64,000 bases of DNA from Pantoea sp. alder81. GTDB taxonomy: Bacteria; Pseudomonadota; Gammaproteobacteria; Enterobacterales; Enterobacteriaceae. The notes under the pieces are model-generated. The model had not been told where the DNA came from. It saw nothing but the letters and a program-made list of their open reading frames with translations, and made no database searches. Position numbers and translations under genes: made by a program. Every line of letters begins with the position of its first letter. Position 1 is the first letter of the stretch. The stretch is taken from the NCBI RefSeq assembly GCF_020179835.1, contig NZ_JAIUDA010000003.1:248001-312000 (forward strand). The letters are read 5' to 3'. This document shows positions 6,866-15,801 of this stretch, piece by piece.

Positions 6866-8242
6866 TTAATTCATCAACACTTTAGTTTCTTCAACCACCC
6901 TCTCCAGCACACCCACCGCCTGCTCAAACGATTGAATATTGGTGTAGCCAATCACCAGCCCGTAGCGTTTCTGGGTTTGCGTATACCAGCCAGAAAGCGG
7001 TAACACCCGCAGCTGATGACGCTGCCAGATCTCCGCCAGCGCCACATCCTGAATACCCCGCCGCAGGAACGCGACGATGTGCATGCCGCCGTCAGTGAGT
7101 TCAAACTCAAACAGCTGCGGGAAACAGTGTTGTAGCGCATCCAGCATCATGCGGCGGCGCTGCTGATACAGAATGCGCATCTTCTTAATATGGCGATAGA
7201 AATGCCCTTCACTCAGGAACTGCGCGAGGATCTTCTGCGGTAACAACGGCATACCGGTTTCGAGGATTTCGCCCAGCTCGCTGAAGCGTTCGATGGTCTG
7301 TTGCGGCATCACCAGATAGCCCACGCGCATCGCAGGCATCATGGTTTTACTGAAGGTGCCGGTGTAGATTACCCGATCGTGCACATCCAGGCTTTTCAGG
7401 GCGGGAATCACTTTGCGCGTGTAGTGAAACTCGCCGTCGTAATCGTCCTCAATAATCCAGCTGCTATTTTGCTGTGCCCACTCCAGTAACTGATGCTTAC
7501 GAGGCAGCGATAGCGTCACCGCCAGCGGGCTCTGATGCGTTGGCGTCACTACCGCAAAGCGTGCGTCTGAGTGATAACGCTGCAGGAAATCCACGTCGAG
7601 ACCTTCACGATCCACCGGCACATAGTGCAGATTCGGTGCGATGCGCTTCAGCAGTTTCTGACCAAAGAAATAACCCGGATCTTCAAACAATACTTTGTCG
7701 TGAGGATGGGCCAGTACTGAAAGGATCAACCGCAGGTTGGCGCGATAACCGGTGGTGATAAAAATCTGCTCCGGTTGGCAGTTCAGCCCGCGCGAAATAT
7801 TGAGGTAGCTGGCAATCGCCTCACGCAGTGGCTGGTAGCCCATAATAGCGGGCATGATCATTTCATCAGGCCGCAGCGTGCGCGCCGCCTTGCCTGAGAT
7901 CAGCAGCCATTTCTTATGCGGAAATTCATCCAGCGCGGGAATGCCCAGTCGCAGCTCGCCTTTGCTTTCAATCACCGGATGTTCCAGCCGCGTGGAAGGT
8001 GGCGGAGTGGAGATAACAGCAGCTTCACCAAGATTAAGCGCAGGGTTCACGCGCGTACCCTTCGCTCCCTGGCTGACAAAGTACCCTTCACCGATCAGGA
8101 TCTCGTAGGCCGCCTCCACAGTTTTGCGCGCCACCTGCAGTTCACTGGCTAACACGCGGATCGCGGGCACCCGATCGCCCGGCTTTAAGCGCCCTTCCAG
8201 GATCTGCTGGCGATAGCGAGCGTAAATTTCTTTGTAGCCCAT
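6866..8242 (-). CDS. MocR/GntR-type PLP-dependent transcriptional regulator
   Basis: A 458-residue fusion of an N-terminal GntR winged helix ('LKPGDRVPAIRVLASELQVA', 'TVEAAYEILIGEGYF') with a class I aminotransferase-like domain. The PLP-binding lysine is in 'YTGTFSKTMMPAMRVGY' near residue 300. MocR proteins bind PLP through this lysine and usually control a neighbouring operon. The ATG at 8242 is chosen for its GAAGGAAGACAG site; an upstream GTG-type extension to 8287 has no such support. The gene is divergent from the GNAT/azoreductase operon starting at 8412, its most likely target. It could also control PLP genes (PdxR type), but none is nearby. Confidence 0.85.
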   Translation of the reverse strand: MGYKEIYARYRQQILEGRLKPGDRVPAIRVLASELQVARKTVEAAYEILIGEGYFVSQGAKGTRVNPALNLGEAAVISTPPPSTRLEHPVIESKGELRLGIPALDEFPHKKWLLISGKAARTLRPDEMIMPAIMGYQPLREAIASYLNISRGLNCQPEQIFITTGYRANLRLILSVLAHPHDKVLFEDPGYFFGQKLLKRIAPNLHYVPVDREGLDVDFLQRYHSDARFAVVTPTHQSPLAVTLSLPRKHQLLEWAQQNSSWIIEDDYDGEFHYTRKVIPALKSLDVHDRVIYTGTFSKTMMPAMRVGYLVMPQQTIERFSELGEILETGMPLLPQKILAQFLSEGHFYRHIKKMRILYQQRRRMMLDALQHCFPQLFEFELTDGGMHIVAFLRRGIQDVALAEIWQRHQLRVLPLSGWYTQTQKRYGLVIGYTNIQSFEQAVGVLERVVEETKVLMN

Positions 8243-8411
8243 CTGTCTTCCTTCATCACGATGAGGTGTACATGAATTTGCCCCCACAAAGTGAGAGCAC
8301 CACTCAGCAACATAATCATGTCCTACCTGTTTTCCATCATATTGACCCTTTTCCCTTCGACATAGAAGTTTAAGATGCTCCCATCAACCCGATAACCCTT
8401 CACAGGCCGCC

Positions 8412-8852
8412 ATGAAGATTGTTCATTACCAAACACCCACCGAGCTGGCGCGCTGCTATGCGTTGATGCGCGAACTGCGTTTCAAGCTGACGGATGAAGC
8501 CGCGTTTGTGGCGCAGGCGCTGCGCCAGCAAGCACAGGGCTATCGACTGGCGGGCTTCGAACAGGATGGCAAACCGGTGGCACTGGCGGGCTATCGCCTG
8601 CTGGAGAACTTTATTCATGGCCGCTTTTGCTACATCGATGATTTGGTGACCTGCGACCACGCTCGCAGTCAGGGTTTAGGGGCAGCTTTACTGCACGGCC
8701 TGGCACTGCAAGCACGAGAACAAGGCTGCGGGCGCATCGTGCTCGACACCGCGCTAAGCAATCAACGAGCACAACAATTTTATCAACGCGTTGGTTACCA
8801 CGCGTTGGGACTGCACTTTTATCGCGATCTCGCTGAGGGAGAAAATTTATGA
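8412..8852 (+). CDS. GNAT family N-acetyltransferase
   Basis: A 146-residue GNAT protein. The acetyl-CoA loop is recognisable as 'HARSQGLGAALLHGLALQAREQG' (R/Q-x-x-G-x-G/A pattern), followed by 'LDTALSNQRAQQFYQRVGY', the typical C-terminal strand-helix. Substrate unknown. It is the first gene of a three-gene unit: its last four bases overlap the azoreductase start (ATGA), which indicates translational coupling. It is divergent from the MocR-type regulator. Confidence 0.85.
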   Translation: MKIVHYQTPTELARCYALMRELRFKLTDEAAFVAQALRQQAQGYRLAGFEQDGKPVALAGYRLLENFIHGRFCYIDDLVTCDHARSQGLGAALLHGLALQAREQGCGRIVLDTALSNQRAQQFYQRVGYHALGLHFYRDLAEGENL

Positions 8853-9454
8853 AACTGCTGCACATTCAGGTCAGCCCGGATCTGGCTGGATCGGCCTCAC
8901 GTAGCGCCTCGGCGCGTTTGGTGGAGAAACTTCGCGTCCAGCATCACGGTCTGGAAGAAACGGTACTGGATCTGGCGCAGCATCCGTTGCCACACCTGGA
9001 TGCCTTCACCATTGGCGCGTTCTTTACTCGCCCGGAGGATCGTAACGATGCACAGCGTGCTGCCATTCAGACTTCCGAAAAAATGGTGGATCAGCTGTTC
9101 GCCTGCGACACCCTGGTTATCTCATCGCCAATGTGGAACCTCGGTTTGCCGTCGGTGCTGAAAGCCTGGTTTGACCATATCACCCGCGCCGGACACACCT
9201 TCGCCTTTACCCCGGAAGGCACCAAAGTCGGTCTGGTGAGCGGCAAGAAGGTGTACAGCGTGGTCGCCAGCGGCAGCGTGTTTGCCCACGGCCCGTTTGT
9301 GCAGGATGACCAGTTCACGCCTTACATCCGCGTGGCACTCGAATACATCGGCATCACCGATGTGGAATTTATCCGCGTGGACGGCACGCACGATCCCGTC
9401 AGCCGCGACACCGCATTACCCCGGGCTCTGCAAGCCATTGACCGCTTATTTTGA
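8849..9454 (+). CDS. FMN-dependent NADH-azoreductase family flavoprotein
   Basis: The 201 residues match the length of E. coli AzoR and carry the flavodoxin-like fold signature: 'LLHIQVSPDLAGSASRS' (FMN phosphate loop), 'VISSPMWNLGLPSVLKAWFD' (FMN-binding loop) and 'RAGHTFAFTPEG'. Such enzymes reduce quinones and azo compounds by two-electron transfer from NAD(P)H. Many residues differ from E. coli AzoR, so it is a family member rather than a certain orthologue. It lies in the GNAT-azoreductase-AhpD-like unit, suggesting a response to quinone or electrophile stress. Confidence 0.88.
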   Translation: MKLLHIQVSPDLAGSASRSASARLVEKLRVQHHGLEETVLDLAQHPLPHLDAFTIGAFFTRPEDRNDAQRAAIQTSEKMVDQLFACDTLVISSPMWNLGLPSVLKAWFDHITRAGHTFAFTPEGTKVGLVSGKKVYSVVASGSVFAHGPFVQDDQFTPYIRVALEYIGITDVEFIRVDGTHDPVSRDTALPRALQAIDRLF

Positions 9455-9468
9455 ATGAGGAAAACATC

Positions 9469-9948
9469 ATGACTTCACGCGTTAACCATTTTAAAACCGC
9501 ACCAGCACTGGCCAAATCCATGTCCGATTTCTCTAACACCGTGGCGAATACCGCACTGGAGAAGTCACTGAAGCACTTAATCGATATCCGCGCTTCACAG
9601 CTCAATCACTGTGCCTTCTGCCTCGACATGCATGTGAAGCAGGCGAAAATTGATGGCGAGCGCGAACTGCGTCTGCACCACGTTTCTATCTGGCGTGAAT
9701 CTCCGCTGTTCAGCGCACGTGAGAAAGTCGCTTTTGCTCTGACCGAAGCGCTGACCCGCATTGGTGAACACGGCGTGGATGAAGCGCTGTACGGTGAAGT
9801 GCGTGAACACTTCTCTGAAGGCGAAATCAGTGAGCTGACCTTCAAGATTGCTGCCATCAACACCTGGAACCGCCTGATGATTCTGTCACAGATGGCACCG
9901 GGGGCACTGGACAGCGCTTACGGCCTGGATCGTGCTGATTTGCGTTAA
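9469..9948 (+). CDS. Carboxymuconolactone decarboxylase/AhpD-like protein
   Basis: This 159-residue protein has the AhpD-type redox motif 'NHCAFCLDMH' (C-x-x-C with a histidine three residues on) near residue 50, which in the family supports disulfide reductase or peroxidase activity. The start at 9469 is chosen because GAGGAAAACATC precedes it; an in-frame ATG at 9451 overlaps the azoreductase end. Being third in the operon with a flavoprotein reductase supports a redox or detoxification role. No alkyl hydroperoxide reductase gene is nearby. Confidence 0.85.
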   Translation: MTSRVNHFKTAPALAKSMSDFSNTVANTALEKSLKHLIDIRASQLNHCAFCLDMHVKQAKIDGERELRLHHVSIWRESPLFSAREKVAFALTEALTRIGEHGVDEALYGEVREHFSEGEISELTFKIAAINTWNRLMILSQMAPGALDSAYGLDRADLR

Positions 9949-10043
9949 TTTTTACCGCCAGTAGCGCGTGCTGCTGGCGTTGTCATGTTCATCTGCGCTG
10001 CCTGACGCTATAGTGAGATTTTGCACCACACAGGACAGCGCGC

Positions 10044-10679
10044 ATGAAAGGCATCAATATTGCGATTTACTTCGATCCCGACCTGATTCACATCAGCGTT
10101 CATCAACAGGATGACAGCTATCTCAGCCACCACTTCAGCTACGATGACAGCGTGATTGAAGAGATTTACCAGTGGCTTGAGCAGTTCACGCCTAATCGCA
10201 CCCACATTTGCCTGATTGAGCACGATACTGCCGATATCCTTGCCGATGAGTTGGTCGATAACGGCTATCACGTCCATCAGGTGACGCAGCATGATCTCCT
10301 GAACTGGTTTGCCAGCGAGCCTCCCGCAGAACCCGATGGTTCGCCAGTGCGCGCACTGCTGCGCTATCTGGAAAACGAAAACCCGTCTGAATACCAGTCC
10401 CGCACCCCGCAAATCGAAGCCCTGATGGATATGCTGGATGAGCTGGACGATCTGGAAGGCGTGGATGAAGTCGAGGATGAGGATAACCTGCCGGATGACG
10501 TGCTGCGTTTGATGAAGCAGAAGAAAATCACCGCCAACGAAGCCGCAGAGCGTTTACTGCCCGACGTTAATGAACGCATTCGCGAGCACCTGATAAGCTA
10601 CCCAGAGTTGATGACGCCCGAGCTGCTGGAAGATTTCTTCCCGGAGCTGCTGGAAGCATTAGAAACGCCAAAACATTGA
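10044..10679 (+). CDS. Acidic protein with RuvC-like domain resembling IS110 transposase N-terminus
   Basis: The 211-residue, Asp/Glu-rich product is not a family I can name. Its first 130 residues follow the order of the IS110-family DEDD domain: a strand with Asp ('IAIYFDP', D11), a helix ending in 'IYQWLEQF', a strand with Glu ('HICLIEHD', E59), a helix, 'NGYHVHQV', then 'PDGSPVRALLRYL' (D98) where transposases have K-T-D-x-x-D-A. One of the four acids and the lysine are missing, and the C-terminal serine (Tnp20) domain is replaced by an acidic tail with 'ELMTPELLEDFFPELLEALE'. The resemblance is by eye. It may be a domesticated, non-catalytic remnant, or an unrelated ribonuclease H-like protein. 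Confidence 0.5.
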   Translation: MKGINIAIYFDPDLIHISVHQQDDSYLSHHFSYDDSVIEEIYQWLEQFTPNRTHICLIEHDTADILADELVDNGYHVHQVTQHDLLNWFASEPPAEPDGSPVRALLRYLENENPSEYQSRTPQIEALMDMLDELDDLEGVDEVEDEDNLPDDVLRLMKQKKITANEAAERLLPDVNERIREHLISYPELMTPELLEDFFPELLEALETPKH

Positions 10680-10759
10680 TGCATTTTGCACAAGCGCTAA
10701 ATCGTGCTGCGACGCGCCTCTAAGGTGAGTCGTGGTGCCATTGGAACTCGGGGAAAACC

Positions 10760-11437
10760 ATGCTGGAACTGTTTAAAGCCATCGGGCTGGGATTGGTGGT
10801 GCTGTTGCCACTGGCCAACCCGCTGACCACGGTGGCGCTGTTTCTCGGACTGGCGGGAGACATGAATTTCCAGGAACGCAATCGCCAGGCCATGCAGGCT
10901 TCGATCTACGTGTTCCTGATTATGATGGTGGCGTGGTACGCCGGGAATGCGGTGCTGCACACCTTCGGTATTTCGATTCCGGGCCTGCGCATGGCGGGTG
11001 GATTGATCGTCGCCTTTATCGGTTTTCGCATGCTGTTTCCGGCGAAACCCGTCGGCCATTCTGTCGAAGCCCGGCATAAAAAGGATGAAATCGACGCCAC
11101 GGATACACAAAGTGAATCGGTGAATATCGCCTTTGTGCCGCTGGCGATGCCCAGCACGGCAGGTCCAGGTACTATCGCGATGATCATCAGTTCGGCTTCC
11201 ACCGTAAAAGCGGGCGTCGATTTTCCCAACTGGGTGGTGAACGTGGCGCCGGTGCTGACGTTCTTATCGGTAGCTGTGATTTTGTGGATTTCGCTGCGCA
11301 GTTCTGGCGCCATCATGAAGCTGGTCGGTAAAGGTGGCATTGAGGCGATTTCGCGGTTGATGGGCTTCTTGCTGGTGTGTATGGGCGTGCAGTTTTTGAT
11401 TAACGGCGTGTTAGAAGTGGTAAGGACTTTTCATTGA
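10760..11437 (+). CDS. marC: MarC family inner-membrane protein
   Basis: The 225-residue membrane protein is nearly collinear with E. coli MarC (221 residues), sharing '[20 protein letters not shown]' and '[20 protein letters not shown]'. About six membrane helices are visible with a hydrophilic loop near residues 95-115. The family was once thought to give multiple antibiotic resistance, but that role has been withdrawn and the transport substrate is unknown. No marRAB is adjacent. It ends in a hairpin shared with the convergent cytochrome gene. Confidence 0.92.
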   Translation: MLELFKAIGLGLVVLLPLANPLTTVALFLGLAGDMNFQERNRQAMQASIYVFLIMMVAWYAGNAVLHTFGISIPGLRMAGGLIVAFIGFRMLFPAKPVGHSVEARHKKDEIDATDTQSESVNIAFVPLAMPSTAGPGTIAMIISSASTVKAGVDFPNWVVNVAPVLTFLSVAVILWISLRSSGAIMKLVGKGGIEAISRLMGFLLVCMGVQFLINGVLEVVRTFH

Positions 11438-11442
11438 AGAAA

Positions 11443-11462
11443 GTGCGGCCCGAAGGCCGCAC
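11443..11462. terminator. Hairpin between marC and the cytochrome gene
   Basis: GTGCGGCC and GGCCGCAC form a perfect 8-bp stem around CGAA. It sits between convergent genes and probably ends both transcripts; the T-rich flanks are short. Confidence 0.65.
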
Positions 11463-11467
11463 TCGAT

Positions 11468-12724
11468 TTACTCTGCTTTCAACGTCTTGCGCACATCAGC
11501 GACCTGATCTTTGGTCACCGCTGGCGCATTGTTGCTCCAGCCCTGACGAATAAAGGTCGCCAGCTGCGCCACCTCATCATCCGTCAAACGCTTGCCAAAG
11601 CCCGGCATTGCCAGTGTGGACGGCGCTTTCTCGGTCGATGGCTGCTGCGCACCGGCAAGAATGGTGTGGATCAAACCAGTAGGATCGTTGGCATTCACAA
11701 TCGTGGCCTGATCCAGCTCCGGGAAGATCCCTGGCGCGCCTTTACCGGTCACAAAGTGACAGGCACCGCAGTTATCGATATACAGACGCTCGCCTTCCGT
11801 CAGATTTTTCGCTGCGGTCAGTTTCGCTTCCGTTGCCTGCTGCTTCTGCACGTTGTACGCCTGCAACGGCGGGTTGCCACCGATAAACTTCAGGTACGAG
11901 GCAATGGCTTTCAGATCGGCATCCGTCATGTGCGAGCTGGAGTGCTCAATCACTGACTTCATCTCACCGCCCACGGCGGCTTTGTCGTTACGACCGGTTT
12001 GCAGGTAATCGACGATCTCCTGCTCGCTCCAGCGCGGTAAGCCACGCAGCGACGGCACATCCCAGTTATTCAGGCTGCCACCAGCAAGGAACTTATCGTC
12101 ACCGCTATCCAGCGCTTTCTCGTTCATGCCAAGGCCGCGCGGCGTATGGCAAGAGCCGCAGTGACCGAGGCTTTCCACGATGTAAGCACCGCGATTCACT
12201 TCTTCAGACGCGCCGCCAATTGGCTGGAACGGCTTATCAGAGGTGAATGCCCAGTTCCAGAAACGCATACCCCAGCGCTGGCTGAACGGGAAGCTCAGTT
12301 TGGTCTCTTCCGGCTGCTCGCTGCTTGGCTTCACACCCTTCATGAAGTAGACATACAGCGCGTGCATGTCTTCATCGCTGATTTTGGCGTAATCCGGGTA
12401 CGGCATTGCCGGGTAAAGACGTGAACCGTCCGGCAGCACGCCTTTGCGCACCGCATCCGAGAACTGCTGCTCGCTGTAGTTGCCGATGCCGTGCTCTTTG
12501 TCCGGCGTGATGTTGGTGGAGAAGATGGTGCCGAGATTCGACTCAATCGCCAGGCCACCCGCGTAATCCGCTTTGCCCGACACGGTATGGCACGCCATAC
12601 AGTCGCCGAGACGTGACAGATATTCACCCTGCTTAATCAGCGCGGCGTCATCTTCCGCGTGTGCCTGTACCGCAAAGCTTCCCAGCAGCACGGCGTTAGC
12701 GATTAACAATGATTTTAATTTCAT
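11468..12724 (-). CDS. Membrane gluconate-type dehydrogenase, triheme cytochrome c subunit
   Basis: A 418-residue exported cytochrome with a signal peptide (cut near AVQAHA|EDD) and three heme c sites: CMACH near residue 43, CGSCH near 190 and CGACH near 320. Each heme domain carries a later methionine ligand (for example 'AMPGFGKRL'). This subunit takes electrons from the FAD subunit and passes them to ubiquinone at the outer face of the inner membrane. It is the last of three genes (small Tat subunit, FAD subunit, cytochrome), separated by only 4 nt from the FAD gene. The set matches gluconate 2-dehydrogenase or 2-ketogluconate dehydrogenase; sequence alone does not settle the substrate. 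Confidence 0.92.
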   Translation of the reverse strand: MKLKSLLIANAVLLGSFAVQAHAEDDAALIKQGEYLSRLGDCMACHTVSGKADYAGGLAIESNLGTIFSTNITPDKEHGIGNYSEQQFSDAVRKGVLPDGSRLYPAMPYPDYAKISDEDMHALYVYFMKGVKPSSEQPEETKLSFPFSQRWGMRFWNWAFTSDKPFQPIGGASEEVNRGAYIVESLGHCGSCHTPRGLGMNEKALDSGDDKFLAGGSLNNWDVPSLRGLPRWSEQEIVDYLQTGRNDKAAVGGEMKSVIEHSSSHMTDADLKAIASYLKFIGGNPPLQAYNVQKQQATEAKLTAAKNLTEGERLYIDNCGACHFVTGKGAPGIFPELDQATIVNANDPTGLIHTILAGAQQPSTEKAPSTLAMPGFGKRLTDDEVAQLATFIRQGWSNNAPAVTKDQVADVRKTLKAE

Positions 12725-12728
12725 GTGC

Positions 12729-14498
12729 TTATGCCTGTACCAATGGACCTGGGTTTTTCAGATAGTGTTCTTTGATCGCCTGCGCCGCCATCAGGGTAAT
12801 CGCGCCGATGGTATCGGTCGGGTTCGCCTGGAAGTTTTGCGGGAAGGCGTTACCGCCCGGTACAAACACGTTATGCACATCCCAGCTCTGCAGGTACTTG
12901 TTCAGCGCAGACGTTCTTGGGTTATCGCCCATCACCGCGCCGCCCACGTTGTGGGTGGAGACGTATTTGGTGAGGTCAAAGTCCGCGCCCATCGGCAGGA
13001 AGCTCATGCTCATGTTGTCTGGGTTCAGTTCTTTGGCGATATTGCCAACGATGCCTTTCAGATGCTGCTGCAGCTTAAGTTCGTTCTCTTTCCAGTTGAA
13101 CGTCATACGCAACAGCGGCTGGCCACGATGGTCGGTGTAGTGCGGATCCAGATCCAGATAGATATCGCGATACGACTGGCAGGTGGTCGTGATGCTGATC
13201 TTCATGGAATGGTTGTACCACTCTTCCAGACCCTCTTTGTAACCCATGCCCCAGGCTGGCGTGCCTTTTGGCAGTGCTGCGGCCATTGGCGTACCGGTGG
13301 CTTGCGAGCTGTGGATCTTCGCGCCGCCGAGGAAGCCGAGGCCTGGGCCATCGAAGTTGCCTGGTGAGATGTCGTTGAACATCTGGCCGGTGGCGCCTGC
13401 GGTGGCGTAGGAGTTGAAGTTCTTGTCTTTAAAGAACAGGGTCGCGCCGCCGTTGGACAGGAACGCATAGTTACGGCCTACCACACCCTCTTCAGTGATC
13501 GGGTTATAGGGCTTGCCGATACCGGACAGCAGCATAAGACGCACGTTGTATAGCTGGAAGCTGGACAGCACCACGATTTTGGCCGGCTGGAACACTTCGT
13601 TGCCATCCACATCGTAGTAGATCACGCCTTTCGCGGTCTTCTGGTCATCATGCAGTACCACTTTCACCACTTCCGCGTGCACTTCATAAGAGAAGTTCGG
13701 CATACGCTTTAGTGAATCCATTACCGCAGTTTGCGGCGAGGCTTTGGAGTAGTTCAGGCACGGATATTTCGAGCAGTAACCGCAATAGTTACAAGGCGCG
13801 ATCTGGTTGCCGTACGGGTTTTTCCACGCGCGGGATACGCACGCAGAAGGGTTCGGGAACGGGTGATAACCGAGCTTGGTTGCCGCTTCTTTGAACATGA
13901 CGTTGTTCAGCGTGTCTTCCAGCGCGGGCAGCGGATAAGGCTCAGAACGTGGACCTTCAAACGGGTCACCGCCTTCCAGAATCTGACCGCGCAGGTTGCC
14001 GGTGTTACCCGACTGACCGCAGATCAGTTCAAACTTGTAGTAATACGGCTCGATCTCTTCCCAGGTGAACGGGAAGTCCATCACGCGCATATCTTCCTGC
14101 AACACGCCTGGCTTGTACGCCTCATCGACGTAAGTCTTCAGCTTGATATCCGTTGGCGTTGGACGAATCAGTACCGCCGTCCAGTGCATACCTGCGCCGC
14201 CGACACCGGTACCCGGAGCGAACGCGCCCCATTTACGGGTTGGCAGTGCAGTCTGGTTCATGTTGTAACGCACGGTAACCGCTACTTCTTTCGGTGTGGC
14301 GAACACTTTATTACGGACGTTATAAGCGTATTCATCAGCCGGTTTCGGGTAAGCGAAATCCGGGTAATCACGCTCGCCGCCGCGCTCTAACGCACGCACT
14401 TCCAGCCCGGCCATTGCCAACTCGATGCTCATCAACGAGCCGGCCCAGCCGAGGCCGCAAACGACGACGTCGACTTCTTTCTTTGTAATCTGTGCCAT
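12729..14498 (-). CDS. Membrane gluconate-type dehydrogenase, FAD (GMC) catalytic subunit
   Basis: A 589-residue GMC-family oxidoreductase. The N-terminal dinucleotide fold is 'VVCGLGWAGSLMSIELAMAG' followed by the acidic ribose contact 'ALERG'. A cysteine-rich segment 'PCNYCGYCSKYPC' near residue 240 resembles the iron-sulfur motif known in related FAD dehydrogenases. C-terminal 'THNVGGAVMG' and 'NAFPQNFQANPTDT' supply the catalytic His region. The ATG at 14498 follows AGGATTTAAC and is preferred over 14522. The enzyme oxidises a sugar acid (gluconate or 2-ketogluconate likely) in the periplasm, without its own signal peptide; export is presumably carried by the Tat subunit. Confidence 0.92.
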   Translation of the reverse strand: MAQITKKEVDVVVCGLGWAGSLMSIELAMAGLEVRALERGGERDYPDFAYPKPADEYAYNVRNKVFATPKEVAVTVRYNMNQTALPTRKWGAFAPGTGVGGAGMHWTAVLIRPTPTDIKLKTYVDEAYKPGVLQEDMRVMDFPFTWEEIEPYYYKFELICGQSGNTGNLRGQILEGGDPFEGPRSEPYPLPALEDTLNNVMFKEAATKLGYHPFPNPSACVSRAWKNPYGNQIAPCNYCGYCSKYPCLNYSKASPQTAVMDSLKRMPNFSYEVHAEVVKVVLHDDQKTAKGVIYYDVDGNEVFQPAKIVVLSSFQLYNVRLMLLSGIGKPYNPITEEGVVGRNYAFLSNGGATLFFKDKNFNSYATAGATGQMFNDISPGNFDGPGLGFLGGAKIHSSQATGTPMAAALPKGTPAWGMGYKEGLEEWYNHSMKISITTTCQSYRDIYLDLDPHYTDHRGQPLLRMTFNWKENELKLQQHLKGIVGNIAKELNPDNMSMSFLPMGADFDLTKYVSTHNVGGAVMGDNPRTSALNKYLQSWDVHNVFVPGGNAFPQNFQANPTDTIGAITLMAAQAIKEHYLKNPGPLVQA

Positions 14499-14536
14499 GT
14501 TAAATCCTGTCTCACATACCAAATACGGGGGTGGGC

Positions 14537-15268
14537 TTACGCGCGCTCACCCAAGAGGCTGACCGGTCCCAGCGGGTACGGCACGTTGTGCTGCTTCACC
14601 CATTCGGTGAAGCTGGCGCGTGCGCCTGGGAAGCCGATGGCGATCCAGGCTTTCATGCCCTTGTTGCCGCCATACATCGGGTCAGCGAGGTAGCCGTGTT
14701 TGGTATCTGCAAGCAGTTGACCAAAGAACTGTGAGGCTTTCAGGTTGGGTTCGCCCAGTGCGGCAAAGTCGATACCGTCGTTTTTGTTCACTTTGGTCAG
14801 CACAGCATCTTTCTCTTCCAGCGTCAGTTCATGGAATGACTTCTGGTAAGTGCTCTGCGTCCACTGTTCCACCAGCTTGATACCGGCCTGATAGATCTGT
14901 TGTGGTGTGAAGGGAATTTGATAACCCATAGTCGCTGGCGCATGCACATCAAACGGACCCTGCATGTAAATTTCGCCACCGAATTCAGGGCTATGGAGTT
15001 GCTGATCGATAAAGATCGGCACGTTTGTTTCCAGTGCACCTGGCGCTTTGCCCTTACCACCCGCCGGAATCAGACGATCGGTCGCGGCCAGAATAAACTG
15101 CCACTCCTCAGCGCTGAAAAAGATCGGTTTGTAATCGGCGAGTTCCGGTGCTGCCATTTCCGCAGCTTGCGCCGCAGTTAATCCCTTAAATACCAGGTCG
15201 CTTAATGGCAAAGCCAATAACGACCCAAGCAAAAACTTACGTCTGGTGGTCGGTTTATTTAGAAGCAT
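14537..15268 (-). CDS. Membrane gluconate-type dehydrogenase, small (subunit 3) with Tat signal
   Basis: The 243-residue protein starts with a twin-arginine signal (TTRRKFLLGSLLALPLSDL) and continues with the 'FFSAEEWQFILAATDRLIP' and 'KGMKAWIAIGFPGARASFTEWV' blocks of the gluconate 2-dehydrogenase subunit 3 family. It binds the FAD subunit and, by piggyback, is thought to lead the folded complex through the Tat pore. It is the promoter-proximal gene of the operon. A 533-nt gap separates it from the next, divergent gene. Confidence 0.92.
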   Translation of the reverse strand: MLLNKPTTRRKFLLGSLLALPLSDLVFKGLTAAQAAEMAAPELADYKPIFFSAEEWQFILAATDRLIPAGGKGKAPGALETNVPIFIDQQLHSPEFGGEIYMQGPFDVHAPATMGYQIPFTPQQIYQAGIKLVEQWTQSTYQKSFHELTLEEKDAVLTKVNKNDGIDFAALGEPNLKASQFFGQLLADTKHGYLADPMYGGNKGMKAWIAIGFPGARASFTEWVKQHNVPYPLGPVSLLGERA

Positions 15269-15801
15269 GGCGCGACGACTCTCACTTGCTAAGAAAGATA
15301 ATTATTTTTGTTAATGGCTTTATAAATCGGTAAATAACCTGGCAATCTTAGGGATATAGATATTTCTGAATGTAAAAATCAGTATATATATATGTTTTGA
15401 TGAGAAACCATCATGATGTTGAATTTAGGTTAAGGGCAGGTAAAGGGCTTTCGAGGCGGGAATTGGACTTTTAACCGTACAAATGCTGTGTTTTTAGCAA
15501 TTCATGATGGGCAAACGACCAAAAATGATCGCGCTTAGAAATAATCGCCCAATTCAATCGATAAAAATAAATCATACTTCCATACAAGAGAATTATTCTC
15601 ATTAATAACATTTTATTTACTTAATTGACCAGTACATGAACGATCTATTTCCTGGAAATGACAGGCGACGCACAAAATAAGCGAAATAATCGCCAGATGT
15701 TATCATTTGTTAATTTCCGGCACAGCTCAGAACAAACTGGCATTTTGCCTGAGCGGCAGCAGCGATAGAGTCGATTAATCTATCACTCAGGATAATAATA
15801 A
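15269..15801. other. Long AT-rich divergent control region
   Basis: This 533 nt holds no gene I can support. It must contain the promoters for the leftward dehydrogenase operon and the rightward solute-binding protein gene. Visible features are a TATATATATA tract near 15383, a small palindrome CATCATGATG near 15410, and a Fur-box-like palindrome at 15587-15601. An unannotated small RNA is possible but no terminator hairpin supports one. Confidence 0.45.
15587..15601. promoter_or_regulatory. Fur-box-like palindrome
   Basis: AGAGAATTATTCTCA is a near-perfect palindrome (GAGAAT-T-ATTCTC) and matches the Fur 7-1-7 pattern at 11 of 14 positions. It lies about 200 nt upstream of the solute-binding protein gene and 320 nt upstream of the dehydrogenase operon. 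Confidence 0.3.

Noticed and set aside
12573..13367. 264-codon plus-strand frame
   Set aside because: Complement of the cytochrome and FAD dehydrogenase genes; protein is His/Val/Arg-rich with no domain, a codon-bias shadow.
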